From positions 62,001-126,000 of the forward strand of contig BMJD01000004.1 in assembly GCA_014642895.1 (NCBI GenBank): 64,000 nt of DNA, given 5' to 3'. Made by a program: the position numbers and the translations under genes. Source of the DNA: Lentibacillus populi (GTDB taxonomy: Bacteria > Bacillota > Bacilli > Bacillales > Amphibacillaceae). The notes below the pieces were generated by a model that worked only from the letters and a program-made list of their open reading frames with translations, made no database searches and was not told the origin of the DNA. Shown here piece after piece: positions 1 through 9,307 of the stretch (its first letter is position 1; each line of letters starts with the position of its first letter).

Positions 1-1063
1 GTACTCGTTTCGCATGATTTTCGCTTGCCAAATCAATTGCAGGCAGCAATGTGTGTAAACGCTTTTTCGTTTTTGCCGAGAGAAATACGATGGGAGCATA
101 ATCCAGAAATTGAAAATGGGCTCTAATCTTCGTTTCAAATTCCTTCATTGCTTTTTCGTTTGCCACCACAGTATCCCATTTGTTAACAACGATTACAATA
201 GCTCGACCTGCATCATGGGCATAGCCGGCAATTTTTTTGTCCTGCTCACGAATACCTGTTTCTGCATCAATTAGTACCAAAACAACATCAGACCGTTCGA
301 TAGCTTTTAACGCCCTTAGTACACTATATTTCTCAGTCGTTTCATAGACCTTTCCACGTTTCCGCATCCCTGCAGTATCAATAATGACATAATCCTGCTT
401 GTCTTTACGTAATTTTGTATCGATTGCATCTCGTGTCGTTCCTTCGATTTCACTTACTATGACACGTTCTTCGTTCAAAATGGCGTTAACTAATGAGGAT
501 TTTCCGACGTTTGGCCTGCCGATTAAGCTGAAATAAATCGTGTCTTCTTCCGCTTCAGCTGATTCTTGTTCCGGAAATAGATCGACAACCGCATCCAATA
601 AGTCGCCCAGTCCAAGTCCATGTGTACCAGAAATAGGGTATGGCTCCCCAAACCCCAGGGAATAAAACTCGTAAATCTTCTCCCGCATTTCCGGATTGTC
701 AATTTTGTTTACAGCAAGTACGACCGGTTTATTGGATTTAAATAATAGCTTGGCTACCTCTTCATCGGCAGCAGTTATCCCTTCCCGCCCATTAACTAAA
801 AAAATGATCACGTCTGCCTCATCAATGGCAACCTCAGCCTGCTGACGCATTTTTAACAGCAGCGGTTCATCACCAATCTCAATTCCGCCAGTGTCAATGA
901 TATTAAATGTTGATGTCAACCATTCTCCTTCAGCATAGATTCGATCCCTTGTAATACCTGGGATATCTTCTACTATCGATATTCTTTCACCAACTAAACG
1001 GTTGAAAATAGTTGATTTTCCAACATTTGGCCTTCCTACAATTGCAACTACAGATTTCCTCAT
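1..1063 (-). CDS. der: Ribosome-assembly GTPase Der (EngA), C-terminus outside window
   Basis: Tandem-GTPase protein that acts in late 50S ribosomal subunit assembly. The ATG is at 1063-1061 and the frame stays open to the window edge, so about 354 codons are visible of a family length near 436; the missing part is the C-terminal KH-like domain. Two G domains can be read: the first begins with the P-loop GRPNVGKST and has DTGG and NKID, the second has [14 protein letters not shown] and NKWD. The order der-yphA-ypfD-cmk matches Bacillus subtilis. An upstream GAAAGGA serves as ribosome binding site. Identity is certain; only the end is unseen. Confidence 0.97.
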   Translation of the reverse strand, partial: MRKSVVAIVGRPNVGKSTIFNRLVGERISIVEDIPGITRDRIYAEGEWLTSTFNIIDTGGIEIGDEPLLLKMRQQAEVAIDEADVIIFLVNGREGITAADEEVAKLLFKSNKPVVLAVNKIDNPEMREKIYEFYSLGFGEPYPISGTHGLGLGDLLDAVVDLFPEQESAEAEEDTIYFSLIGRPNVGKSSLVNAILNEERVIVSEIEGTTRDAIDTKLRKDKQDYVIIDTAGMRKRGKVYETTEKYSVLRALKAIERSDVVLVLIDAETGIREQDKKIAGYAHDAGRAIVIVVNKWDTVVANEKAMKEFETKIRAHFQFLDYAPIVFLSAKTKKRLHTLLPAIDLASENHAKRV

Positions 1064-1187
1064 GAAAGGAACATCCTTTCTACACTTTCTTCTGCGGCAG
1101 GTAATTTCCGGTTAGCTGCTGCAGCTTTTTTAATTCTAGCAAAAGAAGCTGATTATAACAATATTTTTCCGTATCTGTACAATCACG

Positions 1188-1835
1188 TTACCCATTCATT
1201 GTTTTGCGTGTTTTGTTTTTAACAGGCTGTAATGGTTGCCCAATGTTTTGGGAAAACGTATATATTGCCAGTTTTCCCTTATGCAGTATTTCGAGAATCG
1301 TTTGCAGCATAATGAATGTTAAAATCATATCGAAAAACGCCTTATCCCCGATGACCTCCTGTATCGTATAGCTTGTCAAAATAAAGCTATGGTATATCTC
1401 TCCGCATGTGATACCAATTAACCCAATTGCCAATCTTTTTTCAAATTGTTTTGTCAAGATCGTAATGATGATAGTAAGGGTAAGCGGAATTAGGATAACC
1501 CGGGGCAAAAACATCCATATTGGCGTAATTTGCTCCCAAAATAAAATAGCTGTATAGCCTAAACAGATCGTAAACGAAGAAAACAGCAAATAAAACGATT
1601 GAGCAACCGAATGAAAAAATAATAATCCAGCCAAAAGGACGATAAACGAGAGCAAAACATGATAGTCGCCGATTTTCAACGTAGTATTGGAACAGTTGAT
1701 TAATAACAGGATGATACAAGCAAAATAGGTTCTTTTTGTTCCCTTTTTCATAAAAAATGTAACGATTATCCACAACATCCAAGCAAACCATAAAAACAAC
1801 AACCCATTAGTCAATAAACTCACCACCATTAGCAT
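1188..1835 (-). CDS. yphA: YphA-family integral membrane protein
   Basis: Hydrophobic protein of about 215 residues with roughly six predicted membrane segments and a basic C-terminal tail (KNKTRKTMNG). It sits between ypfD and der, the place of yphA in Bacillus subtilis, and length and hydropathy agree; sequence alone gives no function. The start is uncertain. The longest reading begins at 1835, but GGTGGTGAG lies just before an in-frame TTG at 1814, which would give a protein of about 208 residues. It is read after the strong ypfD terminator at 1864-1895, so it probably has its own promoter or depends on read-through. Confidence 0.75.
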   Translation of the reverse strand: MLMVVSLLTNGLLFLWFAWMLWIIVTFFMKKGTKRTYFACIILLLINCSNTTLKIGDYHVLLSFIVLLAGLLFFHSVAQSFYLLFSSFTICLGYTAILFWEQITPIWMFLPRVILIPLTLTIIITILTKQFEKRLAIGLIGITCGEIYHSFILTSYTIQEVIGDKAFFDMILTFIMLQTILEILHKGKLAIYTFSQNIGQPLQPVKNKTRKTMNG

Positions 1836-1863
1836 TATAGCTAATGGAAAGCTATCCTAAACA

Positions 1864-1895
1864 AAGAAGTTCCTCCATTATTGGAGGAACTTCTT
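1864..1895 (-). terminator. Terminator of ypfD
   Basis: A perfect 14-bp stem (1864-1877 with 1882-1895) with a four-base loop lies 3 bases after the ypfD stop codon. On the minus strand it is followed by a T-rich run (TTTGTTT), as expected for intrinsic termination. Confidence 0.85.
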
Positions 1896-1897
1896 CC

Positions 1898-3034
1898 TTA
1901 ATTATCTTTATACTTATCAAGTTTATGACCAATAACATCACCGAGCTGGAAGCTGGATTGTTCGTCATCTTTTTCATATTGTTTATAATTGTCTGCAGCT
2001 TGCTCATGCTCCAATTCCTTAATGCTAAGTGATATGCGTTCTTCGTCTTCGTTCACACCCAGGACCTTTACTTTAACTGTTTGACCCTCTTCCAGTACTT
2101 CCTGCGGTGTTCCAATGTGCCGAGTAGCAATTTGTGAAATATGAACCAATCCTTCGACACCCGGTAATACCTCAACAAAAGCACCAAAGGTTACAAGCCG
2201 TTTTACCGTTCCTTCAAGGACATCACCTTTCGAGACACGCTCATTAATATTTTCCCAAGGTCCGGGCAGTGTTTTTTTACGTGACAGGGAAATTCGCTCA
2301 TTATCACGATCAACTGCCAATACTTCCACTTTAATTGTTTCACCCTCTGAAACAACATCTGATGCTTTATTGACATGTTCATGGGCCAGCTGGGAAATAT
2401 GGACAAGCCCATCAATTCCGCCAAGGTCAACGAAAACGCCAAAATTGGTTATACGTTGAACCGTACCTTCCAGTATTTGACCTTCTTCCAAAGACTGTAA
2501 TAATTGCTGCTTTCGTGAAGCTGTTTCCTCCTCGATGACGGCACGATGGGATAAGATAACCCGATTTTGTTCTTTGTCCAGATCCACGATTTTGACAGTT
2601 AATTGCTTATGAAGATAATCTGAAAAGTCTTCCACGTAATAGGTTTCCACTAGTGATGCCGGGATAAACCCTCTTACCCCTACATCAACAACTAGTCCAC
2701 CTTTTACAACTTCTTTAACCTCTGTTTCTAAAATATCACCGTTCTGGAAGCTTGCTTCAAGGTGGTCCCACGCAACATCAGCATCAACAGCTCGTTTAGA
2801 TAAAATAACTTCATCATCTTCTAACTTTTTAACCTTTAGTGTAATTTCATCGCCTTCTTTTACAACATCACCTGTTGTTTCAACATGCAGGTTTGATAAT
2901 TCACTAATTGGTACGATTCCTTCTGTTTTATATCCGATGTCAACCAAAACCTGTTTATCTTCTACCTTTACAACGGTCCCGGTTACCACATCACCAATCG
3001 CAACCTCAGTTCGTTCCTGATTCATTTCAGTCAT
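1898..3034 (-). CDS. ypfD: S1-domain RNA-binding protein YpfD (ribosomal protein S1 homologue)
   Basis: About 378 residues made of four S1 RNA-binding domains at roughly residues 15-85, 100-167, 188-256 and 273-342. The typical S1 signatures GFIPASL, GVFVDLGGIDGLVHISQL and GAFVEVLPGVEGLVHISQ are visible. Gram-positive YpfD-type proteins have four S1 domains, against six in enterobacterial S1, and are thought to bind mRNA or ribosomes; their exact role in firmicutes is not settled. The ATG at 3034 is preferred over the GTG at 3037 because AAGGAGG lies 7 bases upstream of it. The gene follows cmk, as in Bacillus. Confidence 0.93.
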   Translation of the reverse strand: MTEMNQERTEVAIGDVVTGTVVKVEDKQVLVDIGYKTEGIVPISELSNLHVETTGDVVKEGDEITLKVKKLEDDEVILSKRAVDADVAWDHLEASFQNGDILETEVKEVVKGGLVVDVGVRGFIPASLVETYYVEDFSDYLHKQLTVKIVDLDKEQNRVILSHRAVIEEETASRKQQLLQSLEEGQILEGTVQRITNFGVFVDLGGIDGLVHISQLAHEHVNKASDVVSEGETIKVEVLAVDRDNERISLSRKKTLPGPWENINERVSKGDVLEGTVKRLVTFGAFVEVLPGVEGLVHISQIATRHIGTPQEVLEEGQTVKVKVLGVNEDEERISLSIKELEHEQAADNYKQYEKDDEQSSFQLGDVIGHKLDKYKDN

Positions 3035-3190
3035 CACAATGCCTCCTTAAGATACACAACCATACAAAAATATTCTTCTTTCTAACTTCCAACAGTTACA
3101 ATTATTTGTCAAGTAAAGCAGACTGATGGTATTCCTTCAATGTCCTGATTTCGGACATAAATATAAAGGCTCATGTTCCCTCACCCTTTA

Positions 3191-3865
3191 TCAATTTTTC
3201 GCCTTGGCAACTTCACGCAAAATAAGATCGGCAACTTCACTAATGGATAATGCTGTTGTATCTATTTCAACAGCGTCAGCGGCTTTAATTAACGGGGAGG
3301 CCTCCCGTTTTGAGTCAATTAGGTCCCGTTGTTCAATTTCTTTTTTTAAATCGTCCAAACTGGTTGTAAAGCCTTTTTTTATGTTTTCTTCATATCGGCG
3401 TTTTGCTCGTTCTTCTACAGTTGCCAGGAGAAATATCTTCACTTCCGCATTTGGAAGTACGTGCGTACCAATATCCCTTCCATCCATAACAACACCCCGT
3501 TTTGCAGCCAGATTTTGCTGTCTTTTCACCAACTCTTTCCGAATGCCTGGATGTTTTGCAATATGTGAAACATGATTGGTAACCTCCAATGAGCGAATTT
3601 CTCGTGTGACATCATCCCCGTTAACCAAAACCTTTTGCCCTTCTTCTCCTTGGATGAGATCTATTTCAGTATGTACTAATAAATTGGCAAGACGCCTTTC
3701 ATCATCCAATTGTATGTTTTCTTCCAGTGCTTTAAGTGTTAAAGCACGATACATCGCACCTGTATCAATATAAATGTAAGAAAGCTCACGGGCAACGATC
3801 TTCGCTACAGTACTCTTCCCTGCTGCAGCTGGTCCGTCAATTGCTACTTTGATTTGCTTCTCCAT
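3191..3865 (-). CDS. cmk: Cytidylate kinase
   Basis: Phosphorylates CMP and dCMP with ATP in pyrimidine nucleotide metabolism. The N-terminal P-loop reads [10 protein letters not shown], followed by [10 protein letters not shown] and [13 protein letters not shown]; the lid region has arginines ([10 protein letters not shown]). The ATG at 3865 gives 224 residues, the usual length, and GAGGGG lies about 10 bases upstream; upstream ATG codons at 3874 and 3883 are badly spaced from it. It precedes ypfD with a gap of about 150 bases in which I see no gene. Confidence 0.96.
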   Translation of the reverse strand: MEKQIKVAIDGPAAAGKSTVAKIVARELSYIYIDTGAMYRALTLKALEENIQLDDERRLANLLVHTEIDLIQGEEGQKVLVNGDDVTREIRSLEVTNHVSHIAKHPGIRKELVKRQQNLAAKRGVVMDGRDIGTHVLPNAEVKIFLLATVEERAKRRYEENIKKGFTTSLDDLKKEIEQRDLIDSKREASPLIKAADAVEIDTTALSISEVADLILREVAKAKN

Positions 3866-3903
3866 TGGTGTCATTCCCCTCATTTTCCCGGTAATACTAA
3901 TTA

Positions 3904-4246
3904 AAGAGCGTGTTCAAAAAGGAGGATAAAAAGGACCGAGGTCGGCTAATGTCGCAACGTCCTGTTGCAACGCCGACACTAGCACGTCCTGTGCGTCGAA
4001 GTTCGAGGCGGCGTAGCTCCCGGCACCGGGCTTGTACAGGAGGTACTGACTTCTGCTGTTGGCGATTGTCGTGGGCGGTTTTAGCAGAAGATCCTTATCC
4101 CAGAGTACATGAGGAGCGGAAAAGCAAGCCAACGAGCTTCCACAGGATGTGGTGACTTCGACGTTTGACACAGGACGTGTCGGTACTTAGTCGAAGATCA
4201 CCTATCTCGAAGTGTCATTTTTACCGGACTTTTTGAACATCCTCTT
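3904..4246. repeat. Family A structured repeat, copy 1 (full length, about 343 bp)
   Basis: GC-richer intergenic element between cmk and dgrA. Its ends form an inverted repeat: AAGAGCGTGTTCAAAAAG at the left, and AAGAGGATGTTCAAAAAG as the reverse complement of the right end (16 of 18 match). Inside are nested hairpins, including 3940-3978 and, on the other strand, 4155-4197. Several small stems close the pentaloop GTCCT. Small overlapping ORFs on both strands here are by-products of the palindromic sequence. A shorter, inverted relative lies at 34363-34478. No transposase is encoded, so a MITE-like element is the simplest reading. Confidence 0.8.
3940..3978 (+). repeat. Nested-hairpin module inside family A repeat
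   Basis: Same architecture as the 39-nt modules of family B. An outer stem GTCGGC/GCCGAC flanks TAATGTC, an inner stem GCAAC/GTTGC closing the loop GTCCT, then AAC. Relative to the family B modules, the seventh outer pair has changed from T-A to C-G, so pairing is retained. Confidence 0.7.
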
Positions 4247-4308
4247 AAAAAACCTGGCAACAGCCAAATTTTATTGTAAAACACTATAAAAATAATAACA
4301 TAATGTGA

Positions 4309-4342
4309 GCAAAAGCGGAAGTGCCCGGGTAGCGGCAATATC
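4309..4342 (+). repeat. Family B repeat, terminal fragment in opposite orientation
   Basis: The segment AGCAAAAGCGGAAGTGCCCG followed by GGTAGCGGC is the reverse complement of the right end of family B elements (compare 38357-38392), with few changes. It lies just downstream of the family A copy and 29 bases from the dgrA stop. Only this end is recognisable. Confidence 0.6.
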
Positions 4343-4370
4343 AGTTAGTCAACATATATGAAATTTCTGT

Positions 4371-5030
4371 TTACAGTAATTCCTTTTTCCTTAATTCCCG
4401 TTGTCTTTCGAAGCAGAAACGGATGATCTGCTGACAGCTCTGTTTAGTTATGCCCGTAAATTTTAACGAAGCAGTTTGCACCGTATTTTCTAAAAATAGC
4501 ATCCGGACTACTTCGGATTGAGCATTTATGTATTGATAATCTCCGGATTCCATGGGTAAAACAAACCATAAGTCAAGACCTTCCCCTTCTGTTAATGTGA
4601 CACCTTTAGGCAAAACGATTGATAATCCTCCACCACTAATGTCGTTTGTAACAGTCGTAAATGGTGTGGATGAAGTTTCCAAACTGTGAACAGACACATC
4701 AATTGCAGCTACAATCCTCACAAACTCCCTGCGTTGGATTCGATTAATGTGCTGTTTTTCCGGCATAGGAATGGCAAGTGCCGGAACGTTTAGTTTTACC
4801 TGTGCAACAATTTCAGAAGGGAATGAATAGACGGATTGATCACTGCCAACATACGTTACAGTAAATGGTTTATGTTTCGGGATAAGAGCTGACTTATTTG
4901 TCTTATTATCAATAGGATAATCAATAAATAGGTAATGTTCATTTTTTTCGATAACTTTACATCTGAACTCCCAGTTTGTTTCCTCATCCGGGTCTTTTGT
5001 CTCTAAAACAAGCAATGTTCCAATTTTCAT
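4371..5030 (-). CDS. dgrA: PilZ-domain cyclic-di-GMP receptor (flagellar brake, DgrA/YpfA)
   Basis: 219 residues: an N-terminal YcgR-type beta domain (about 1-95) followed by a PilZ domain (about 98-210). The c-di-GMP-binding signature is present: the arginine box QRREFVRI near residue 98, then NDISGGG near 130. In Bacillus subtilis YpfA (DgrA) binds c-di-GMP and slows flagellar motility; the same role is inferred here. The ATG at 5030 follows GGGGG at about 10 bases and gives close to the 217 residues known in the family; a longer frame opens at 5066. It is transcribed behind the ypeB terminator. Confidence 0.88.
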   Translation of the reverse strand: MKIGTLLVLETKDPDEETNWEFRCKVIEKNEHYLFIDYPIDNKTNKSALIPKHKPFTVTYVGSDQSVYSFPSEIVAQVKLNVPALAIPMPEKQHINRIQRREFVRIVAAIDVSVHSLETSSTPFTTVTNDISGGGLSIVLPKGVTLTEGEGLDLWFVLPMESGDYQYINAQSEVVRMLFLENTVQTASLKFTGITKQSCQQIIRFCFERQRELRKKELL

Positions 5031-5100
5031 ACAGTAATAACCCCCGTGCAAACGATTTAAAATCATACTATATACCTATTATTACAGAAAAATCAAAAAA

Positions 5101-5121
5101 GGGAAAGGCATTTGCCGTTCC
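5101..5121 (-). terminator. Terminator of sleB-ypeB
   Basis: On the minus strand GGGAACGGCA and TGCCTTTCCC pair with one mismatch around a two-base loop, directly after the ypeB stop codon, and TTTTTT follows. Confidence 0.75.
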
Positions 5122-6465
5122 CTAAAAATTTCCTGCATATTTTAATTCGGTTCCACCTAGTTTTTCCACCTTTTCTTCTTTGCCATCCATTGCGTTAATA
5201 AAGATACGATAGGTTTCATTACCAAGAACACCGAGGAATTCATACGTTAAAACCTCTTCACCAACATCATTATCAATTACCGCCAAATGTTTTTCGTTAA
5301 TTTTTACATCCGGATTTACTTTTTTCGTTGCTTCATTCTCCGTTATTTCTGGTTCGGGTATATCTCTTTCCATGTGGTTCATATAATATTCTCTTGCCGT
5401 AAACCCTAATATATCCCCATTGTCCAGTCCTACCTTTACCTGAACAGTGTCCGAATAAACCCGGACGCCATCATCATTGTAAAGAAAAGAATAGACACCA
5501 ATATTATCGTATTGACTGCTTTGGAAGAGCTTCATATTGTCAAAGTTATATTTTTTCAAGTGTTCCTGTGCCTTTTTCATTCCTTCATTCAAGCTTATTT
5601 TTTGTTCTCCTACCGGCCGGTCCACCATTAGTGAAATTGGTTTCCCACCTTGTTTGGCCATATCCATATAGGCGTTTTTATCCCCATTACGATAAGAAAT
5701 ACTGTATATAGGTATATCTGCCCCTTTACCACTTTCGGTTATTTTTAAATTGTCCTGATTTGTTACGTTGAATAAATTTTTACTTCGTTTTAATGCATCT
5801 TGTTTGGAAATTTTATCCCCTGTTAAAAATTTGTATTTATGTTCTTCGGAGGATTTACCGGTTGGAGCGGCATTCAGGTTGCTTTCCGGAAATCCCTCCA
5901 CTTTTTTCTCAACCGTTTTTAACCCGTCAATTATCGTATTGTCAGACTGTGCTTCATCAGATGCCAGTGCAAGCTGGACATCCATCCAGCGTAAATTGTT
6001 GTCTAATACAACGTGTTGTACCTGCCTTAATTCCTTCGTTATATCACCCGATTGTTTATAAAGTGTTTCCAATGTTTTTGTCTCTTTATCTGATAAAGGC
6101 TCTTTCTCCAAATCCCGGACTGCCGCTTTGTACGTGAAATCACCAATATCAGAAAGAAATTCTTCCGTTTTGTTAAACGGGAGCAAGGATAGTGGCAACT
6201 GTCCGACATCAGATAAAGCATCAGAGGTAATTCGCCATATCTCGACTAGTTGTGGTGATAACGTTTGTCTGGAGTTCATCGCCAATGCTGTACCAATCTT
6301 GTCATTTAACAAATCCATATGATAGGAAAGTTCATGAAATGATCGTTGATACGTGTTTTCCGCCTGAATAAGGATTGCATTTTTTTCACGATGCTCCTGA
6401 TATCCCCATATTCCAACGCCTATAAGTCCGATTGTCAATACGGTAATTAAAATCCATCGTATCAT
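5122..6465 (-). CDS. ypeB: Germination protein YpeB
   Basis: About 447 residues with an N-terminal signal anchor (residues 4-22) and C-terminal PepSY-type repeats (roughly 230-440). YpeB is needed for the cortex-lytic enzyme SleB to be stably deposited in the spore, and each depends on the other. The ATG at 6465 follows GAAAGGTG at a good distance and gives the usual MIRWILI start; the GTG at 6474 would add three residues. The gene begins 15 bases after sleB, so the two form an operon, presumably forespore-expressed. A terminator follows at once. Confidence 0.95.
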   Translation of the reverse strand: MIRWILITVLTIGLIGVGIWGYQEHREKNAILIQAENTYQRSFHELSYHMDLLNDKIGTALAMNSRQTLSPQLVEIWRITSDALSDVGQLPLSLLPFNKTEEFLSDIGDFTYKAAVRDLEKEPLSDKETKTLETLYKQSGDITKELRQVQHVVLDNNLRWMDVQLALASDEAQSDNTIIDGLKTVEKKVEGFPESNLNAAPTGKSSEEHKYKFLTGDKISKQDALKRSKNLFNVTNQDNLKITESGKGADIPIYSISYRNGDKNAYMDMAKQGGKPISLMVDRPVGEQKISLNEGMKKAQEHLKKYNFDNMKLFQSSQYDNIGVYSFLYNDDGVRVYSDTVQVKVGLDNGDILGFTAREYYMNHMERDIPEPEITENEATKKVNPDVKINEKHLAVIDNDVGEEVLTYEFLGVLGNETYRIFINAMDGKEEKVEKLGGTELKYAGNF

Positions 6466-6480
6466 TTCTATCACACCTTT

Positions 6481-7302
6481 CTATTTGCAAAATATATGTT
6501 TACCTATTTGTTTAATTTGTGGTCTTGACCAAATCCAGGCAGATGTAGCTGTATTTGGATTAAAATAATATAGCGCATTACCAGTCGGATCCCATCCATT
6601 TATTGCATCAAGAACAGCTTTTTTGGACGTTTCATTTGGTGTTAGCCATATTTGCCCATCAGCTACAGCGGTGAACGCTCTAGGCTCAAAAATGACACCG
6701 GAAACCGTATTTGGGAATGTTGGGCTTTCAACCCGGTTTAAAATAACAGCAGCAACCGCGACCTGCCCAATATATGGTTCCCCCCGTGATTCTCCGTGTA
6801 CCGCATTCGCCATTAAATCAATATCATTTTGTGAAAAACCTTGGGGTACATTTACTGCCGTCGGTGTTGGATTATTATTAGCAGTGTTCGTTTGATTTGT
6901 ATTTGGTTTGGTCTGCTTGTTTTGACCGCCCTTGCCGTAATGCGTAAAATCTTTTCCTTGCCGGATTTGTTGATGTACGTATTGCTTATCATACTTGCTT
7001 GCTTTAACAAGTTTTTGCTTCGTTGTCTGTCCGGCAATCCCGTCAACCTTCATTCCAAACTCATATTGGAAATTTCGTAGTGCCCAATATGTCCCCCAGC
7101 CGAAAACACCGTCAATTTTTCCGTTATAGAAGCCTAGATATTGCAGCCTCGCCTGAAGTTCAATAACATCATCACCAGATGCACCTTGCTGAATTACCTG
7201 ATTACTAAAAGCATGTACTGTTTCAGGATTTTGTGATGATTGAAGTCCGATTGAGAAAAAACATATAATAATAAATAAAAGGGACATCTTTTTACAGGTC
7301 AT
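6481..7302 (-). CDS. sleB: Spore cortex-lytic enzyme SleB
   Basis: 273 residues: signal peptide (about 1-31), peptidoglycan-binding domain (about 34-95, GASGDDVIELQARLQYLGFY), a linker rich in Asn, Thr and Gln (about 115-150), and a SleB/CwlJ-type hydrolase_2 catalytic domain (about 160-273). The domain opens with NAVHGESRGEPYIGQ, whose glutamate is the presumed catalytic acid of this lytic transglycosylase, and ends with ALYYFNPNTATSAWIW. SleB degrades muramic-delta-lactam cortex during germination. AGGAGG lies 7 bases before the ATG. It is upstream of its partner ypeB. Confidence 0.97.
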   Translation of the reverse strand: MTCKKMSLLFIIICFFSIGLQSSQNPETVHAFSNQVIQQGASGDDVIELQARLQYLGFYNGKIDGVFGWGTYWALRNFQYEFGMKVDGIAGQTTKQKLVKASKYDKQYVHQQIRQGKDFTHYGKGGQNKQTKPNTNQTNTANNNPTPTAVNVPQGFSQNDIDLMANAVHGESRGEPYIGQVAVAAVILNRVESPTFPNTVSGVIFEPRAFTAVADGQIWLTPNETSKKAVLDAINGWDPTGNALYYFNPNTATSAWIWSRPQIKQIGKHIFCK

Positions 7303-7423
7303 ACCTTTTCCTCCTACTCTTGCATGATTGATACCTATTTTTTGATTAAATGTCCTTTTTATTCATTTATCTTGAAGAGGTTATTTTAGGAGATTGCAGG
7401 AGACTTTAAGCAGTTTAAAAAAA

Positions 7424-7453
7424 GCCCTCTGCGGAGAATCATCGAGAGAGAGC
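7424..7453 (-). terminator. Terminator of prsW
   Basis: On the minus strand GCTCTCT pairs with AGAGGGC (one G-T wobble) across a 16-base loop and is followed by TTTTTTT. It lies right after the prsW stop codon. Confidence 0.65.
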
Positions 7454-8128
7454 TCAAGCACGTTGTTTTTCCTGCTGTAAGGGGGTCTTGATTGCCCGGT
7501 TAGCTAATTTCACTTTACGTAAACTATAAATCCACAATACAATCATAAATGGAACAAGTAAAAATAGCCAATCCGTCGTAATAGCTTTTAAAATATAATT
7601 GTACGTTCCATGTATAAGAAATGGAACACAAAACGCCAAGCTGATATTTCGTTTCCTGTGATGCTGATTCATTTTGGCTTTCCCAAAATAATAGCCCATA
7701 CTAACGCCAAATAAGGCATGGGAAGAAACAGGAAACAATGCCCTGGAAAAAGCATAACTAATGCCGTTTGTAAGCAAATAGAATAAATTTTCTACTGTTG
7801 CAAAACCAAGACTAATCGCAACAGCGTATACAATTCCATCATAATGGGCATCAAATTCGGTGTGATGATAAATCGTATAAATAAAGATAAACCATTTAAA
7901 AAATTCTTCGATTAGTCCACTCAAAATAAAGGAATGAACAACATTGCTTGTGCCGATCCCCTCGGCTTGGAACGCATATTGAATAAACATAATTGGGAAA
8001 ACAAGCAATGCGCCATAAAGAAAAACTTTAAGAATCAAACTTAGTGGCTCTGTAAACCGATCTTTTAAATAAAAAAAAGCCATTAATGCAAATGCTGGTG
8101 CAATCCCCGCCGAAAGTATGGCAAACAT
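7454..8128 (-). CDS. prsW: Intramembrane metalloprotease PrsW
   Basis: Multispanning membrane protein of 224 residues. The PrsW/CPBP-superfamily motifs are seen in order: GLIEEFFKW (the EExxK motif), GFATVEN, SSHALFG and HGTYNY. In Bacillus subtilis PrsW makes the first cut in the anti-sigma factor RsiW in response to envelope stress, freeing SigW. No sigW-rsiW pair lies in this window; the adjacent-in-window ECF pair is SigX-RsiX, and nothing in the sequence links it to PrsW. Position near sleB-ypeB is as in Bacillus. Confidence 0.92.
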   Translation of the reverse strand: MFAILSAGIAPAFALMAFFYLKDRFTEPLSLILKVFLYGALLVFPIMFIQYAFQAEGIGTSNVVHSFILSGLIEEFFKWFIFIYTIYHHTEFDAHYDGIVYAVAISLGFATVENLFYLLTNGISYAFSRALFPVSSHALFGVSMGYYFGKAKMNQHHRKRNISLAFCVPFLIHGTYNYILKAITTDWLFLLVPFMIVLWIYSLRKVKLANRAIKTPLQQEKQRA

Positions 8129-8287
8129 GACGAAATACCTCTTTCCAATGATGGTACTGTTATCGTATCATTAAGTAGCGGGATTGAAAACAGGAAAAAT
8201 ATTTCGGGGGGTACAAATAAGAAGCTACTTGGATAAGGCCTCGAAAACTGTCAGTTATATCAATATGAAAATTGGTTGGTGATTTTC

Positions 8288-9259
8288 TTGAAAAAAATAT
8301 TAATCATTCATACAGGTGGTACCATCTCCATGCTGGAAAATAAAGAAACCGGTGAAGTTATTACGACTAACGATCATCCCTTAACAGATTTAGCCGATCA
8401 TTATAAGACTTTGGCCAATGTGGATGAAATCATTGCATTTAAACTACCCTCGCCGCAAATTACACCGAAGCATATGCTGGAGCTGGCACGGTTAATTGAC
8501 CGAAACAGTTCGACTTATGATGGTATTGTTGTGACACATGGGACAGACACGTTAGAAGAAACAGCCTATTTTCTTGATCTTGTTGTCCAAACAGAAAAAC
8601 CCATTATTCTAACCGGAGCGATGCGGTCCAGTAATGAAATTGGTTCAGACGGACTTTATAATTTGATCAGCTCTATCCGGGTGGCGATTGAAGGTAATGC
8701 GGCAGGAAAAGGTGTGTTAGTCGTCATGAATGATGAAATCCATACCGCAAACAATGTTACCAAAACATCAACAAGCAATGTAGCGACATTTCAAAGCCCG
8801 CAATATGGACCGATTGGAATTATTACCAAGGATTCGATCATTTTTCATCATACGATTATAGCAAGGGAAACTTACCCTGTCAGCAAGATAACGAAGAATG
8901 TCTTTTTATTAAAAGCCTATGCAGGTATGGATGGCCAATTAATCGAGGCTGTTCGAAAGACAAAACCGGATGGAGTTGTACTGGAAGGACTCGGCCAGGG
9001 AAATTTACCAAAAAACACCATTCCATCGATTAAAACAATGATTGCTAAGCAAATCCCCGTAATCCTTGTTTCGAGATGTTATCAAGGTATAGTTCAGCCG
9101 ACTTACGGATATGAGGGTGGTGGGAAGCAATTAAAAGAAATGGGCGTTATTTTGGCAAATGGTCTAAATGGTCCAAAAGCACGAATTAAATTACTAATTG
9201 CATTGGAACAAGCCCATCATGATTATGATTCCTTAAAAGAATATTTTGTGAGGGTTTGA
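8288..9259 (+). CDS. ansA: L-asparaginase
   Basis: About 323 residues hydrolysing asparagine to aspartate and ammonia. Both catalytic threonine motifs are present: HTGGTISM near the N-terminus and VTHGTDTLEETA near residue 85, with TGAMRSS following. No signal peptide is visible, so it is probably cytoplasmic (type I). The start is taken as TTG at 8288, five bases after GGTGA and giving MKKILIIHTGG; a TTG at 8276 also is in frame but has no ribosome binding site. It is divergent from prsW and convergent with ypdA. Confidence 0.9.
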   Translation: MKKILIIHTGGTISMLENKETGEVITTNDHPLTDLADHYKTLANVDEIIAFKLPSPQITPKHMLELARLIDRNSSTYDGIVVTHGTDTLEETAYFLDLVVQTEKPIILTGAMRSSNEIGSDGLYNLISSIRVAIEGNAAGKGVLVVMNDEIHTANNVTKTSTSNVATFQSPQYGPIGIITKDSIIFHHTIIARETYPVSKITKNVFLLKAYAGMDGQLIEAVRKTKPDGVVLEGLGQGNLPKNTIPSIKTMIAKQIPVILVSRCYQGIVQPTYGYEGGGKQLKEMGVILANGLNGPKARIKLLIALEQAHHDYDSLKEYFVRV

Positions 9260-9264
9260 AAAAT

Positions 9265-9291
9265 GGGATGGTTGTATGCTGCAGCCATCCC
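9265..9291 (+). terminator. Probable terminator of ansA
   Basis: GGGATGG and CCATCCC form a 7-bp stem six bases after the ansA stop. The T-rich run after it is weak (GATTCTTCTT). Confidence 0.5.
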
Positions 9292-9307
9292 GATTCTTCT
9301 TGGCAGA

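Noticed and set aside
3910-4171. Overlapping ORFs on both strands inside the family A repeat
   Set aside because: They arise from the palindromic, stop-poor GC-rich sequence, have no suitable ribosome binding sites and resemble no protein family.
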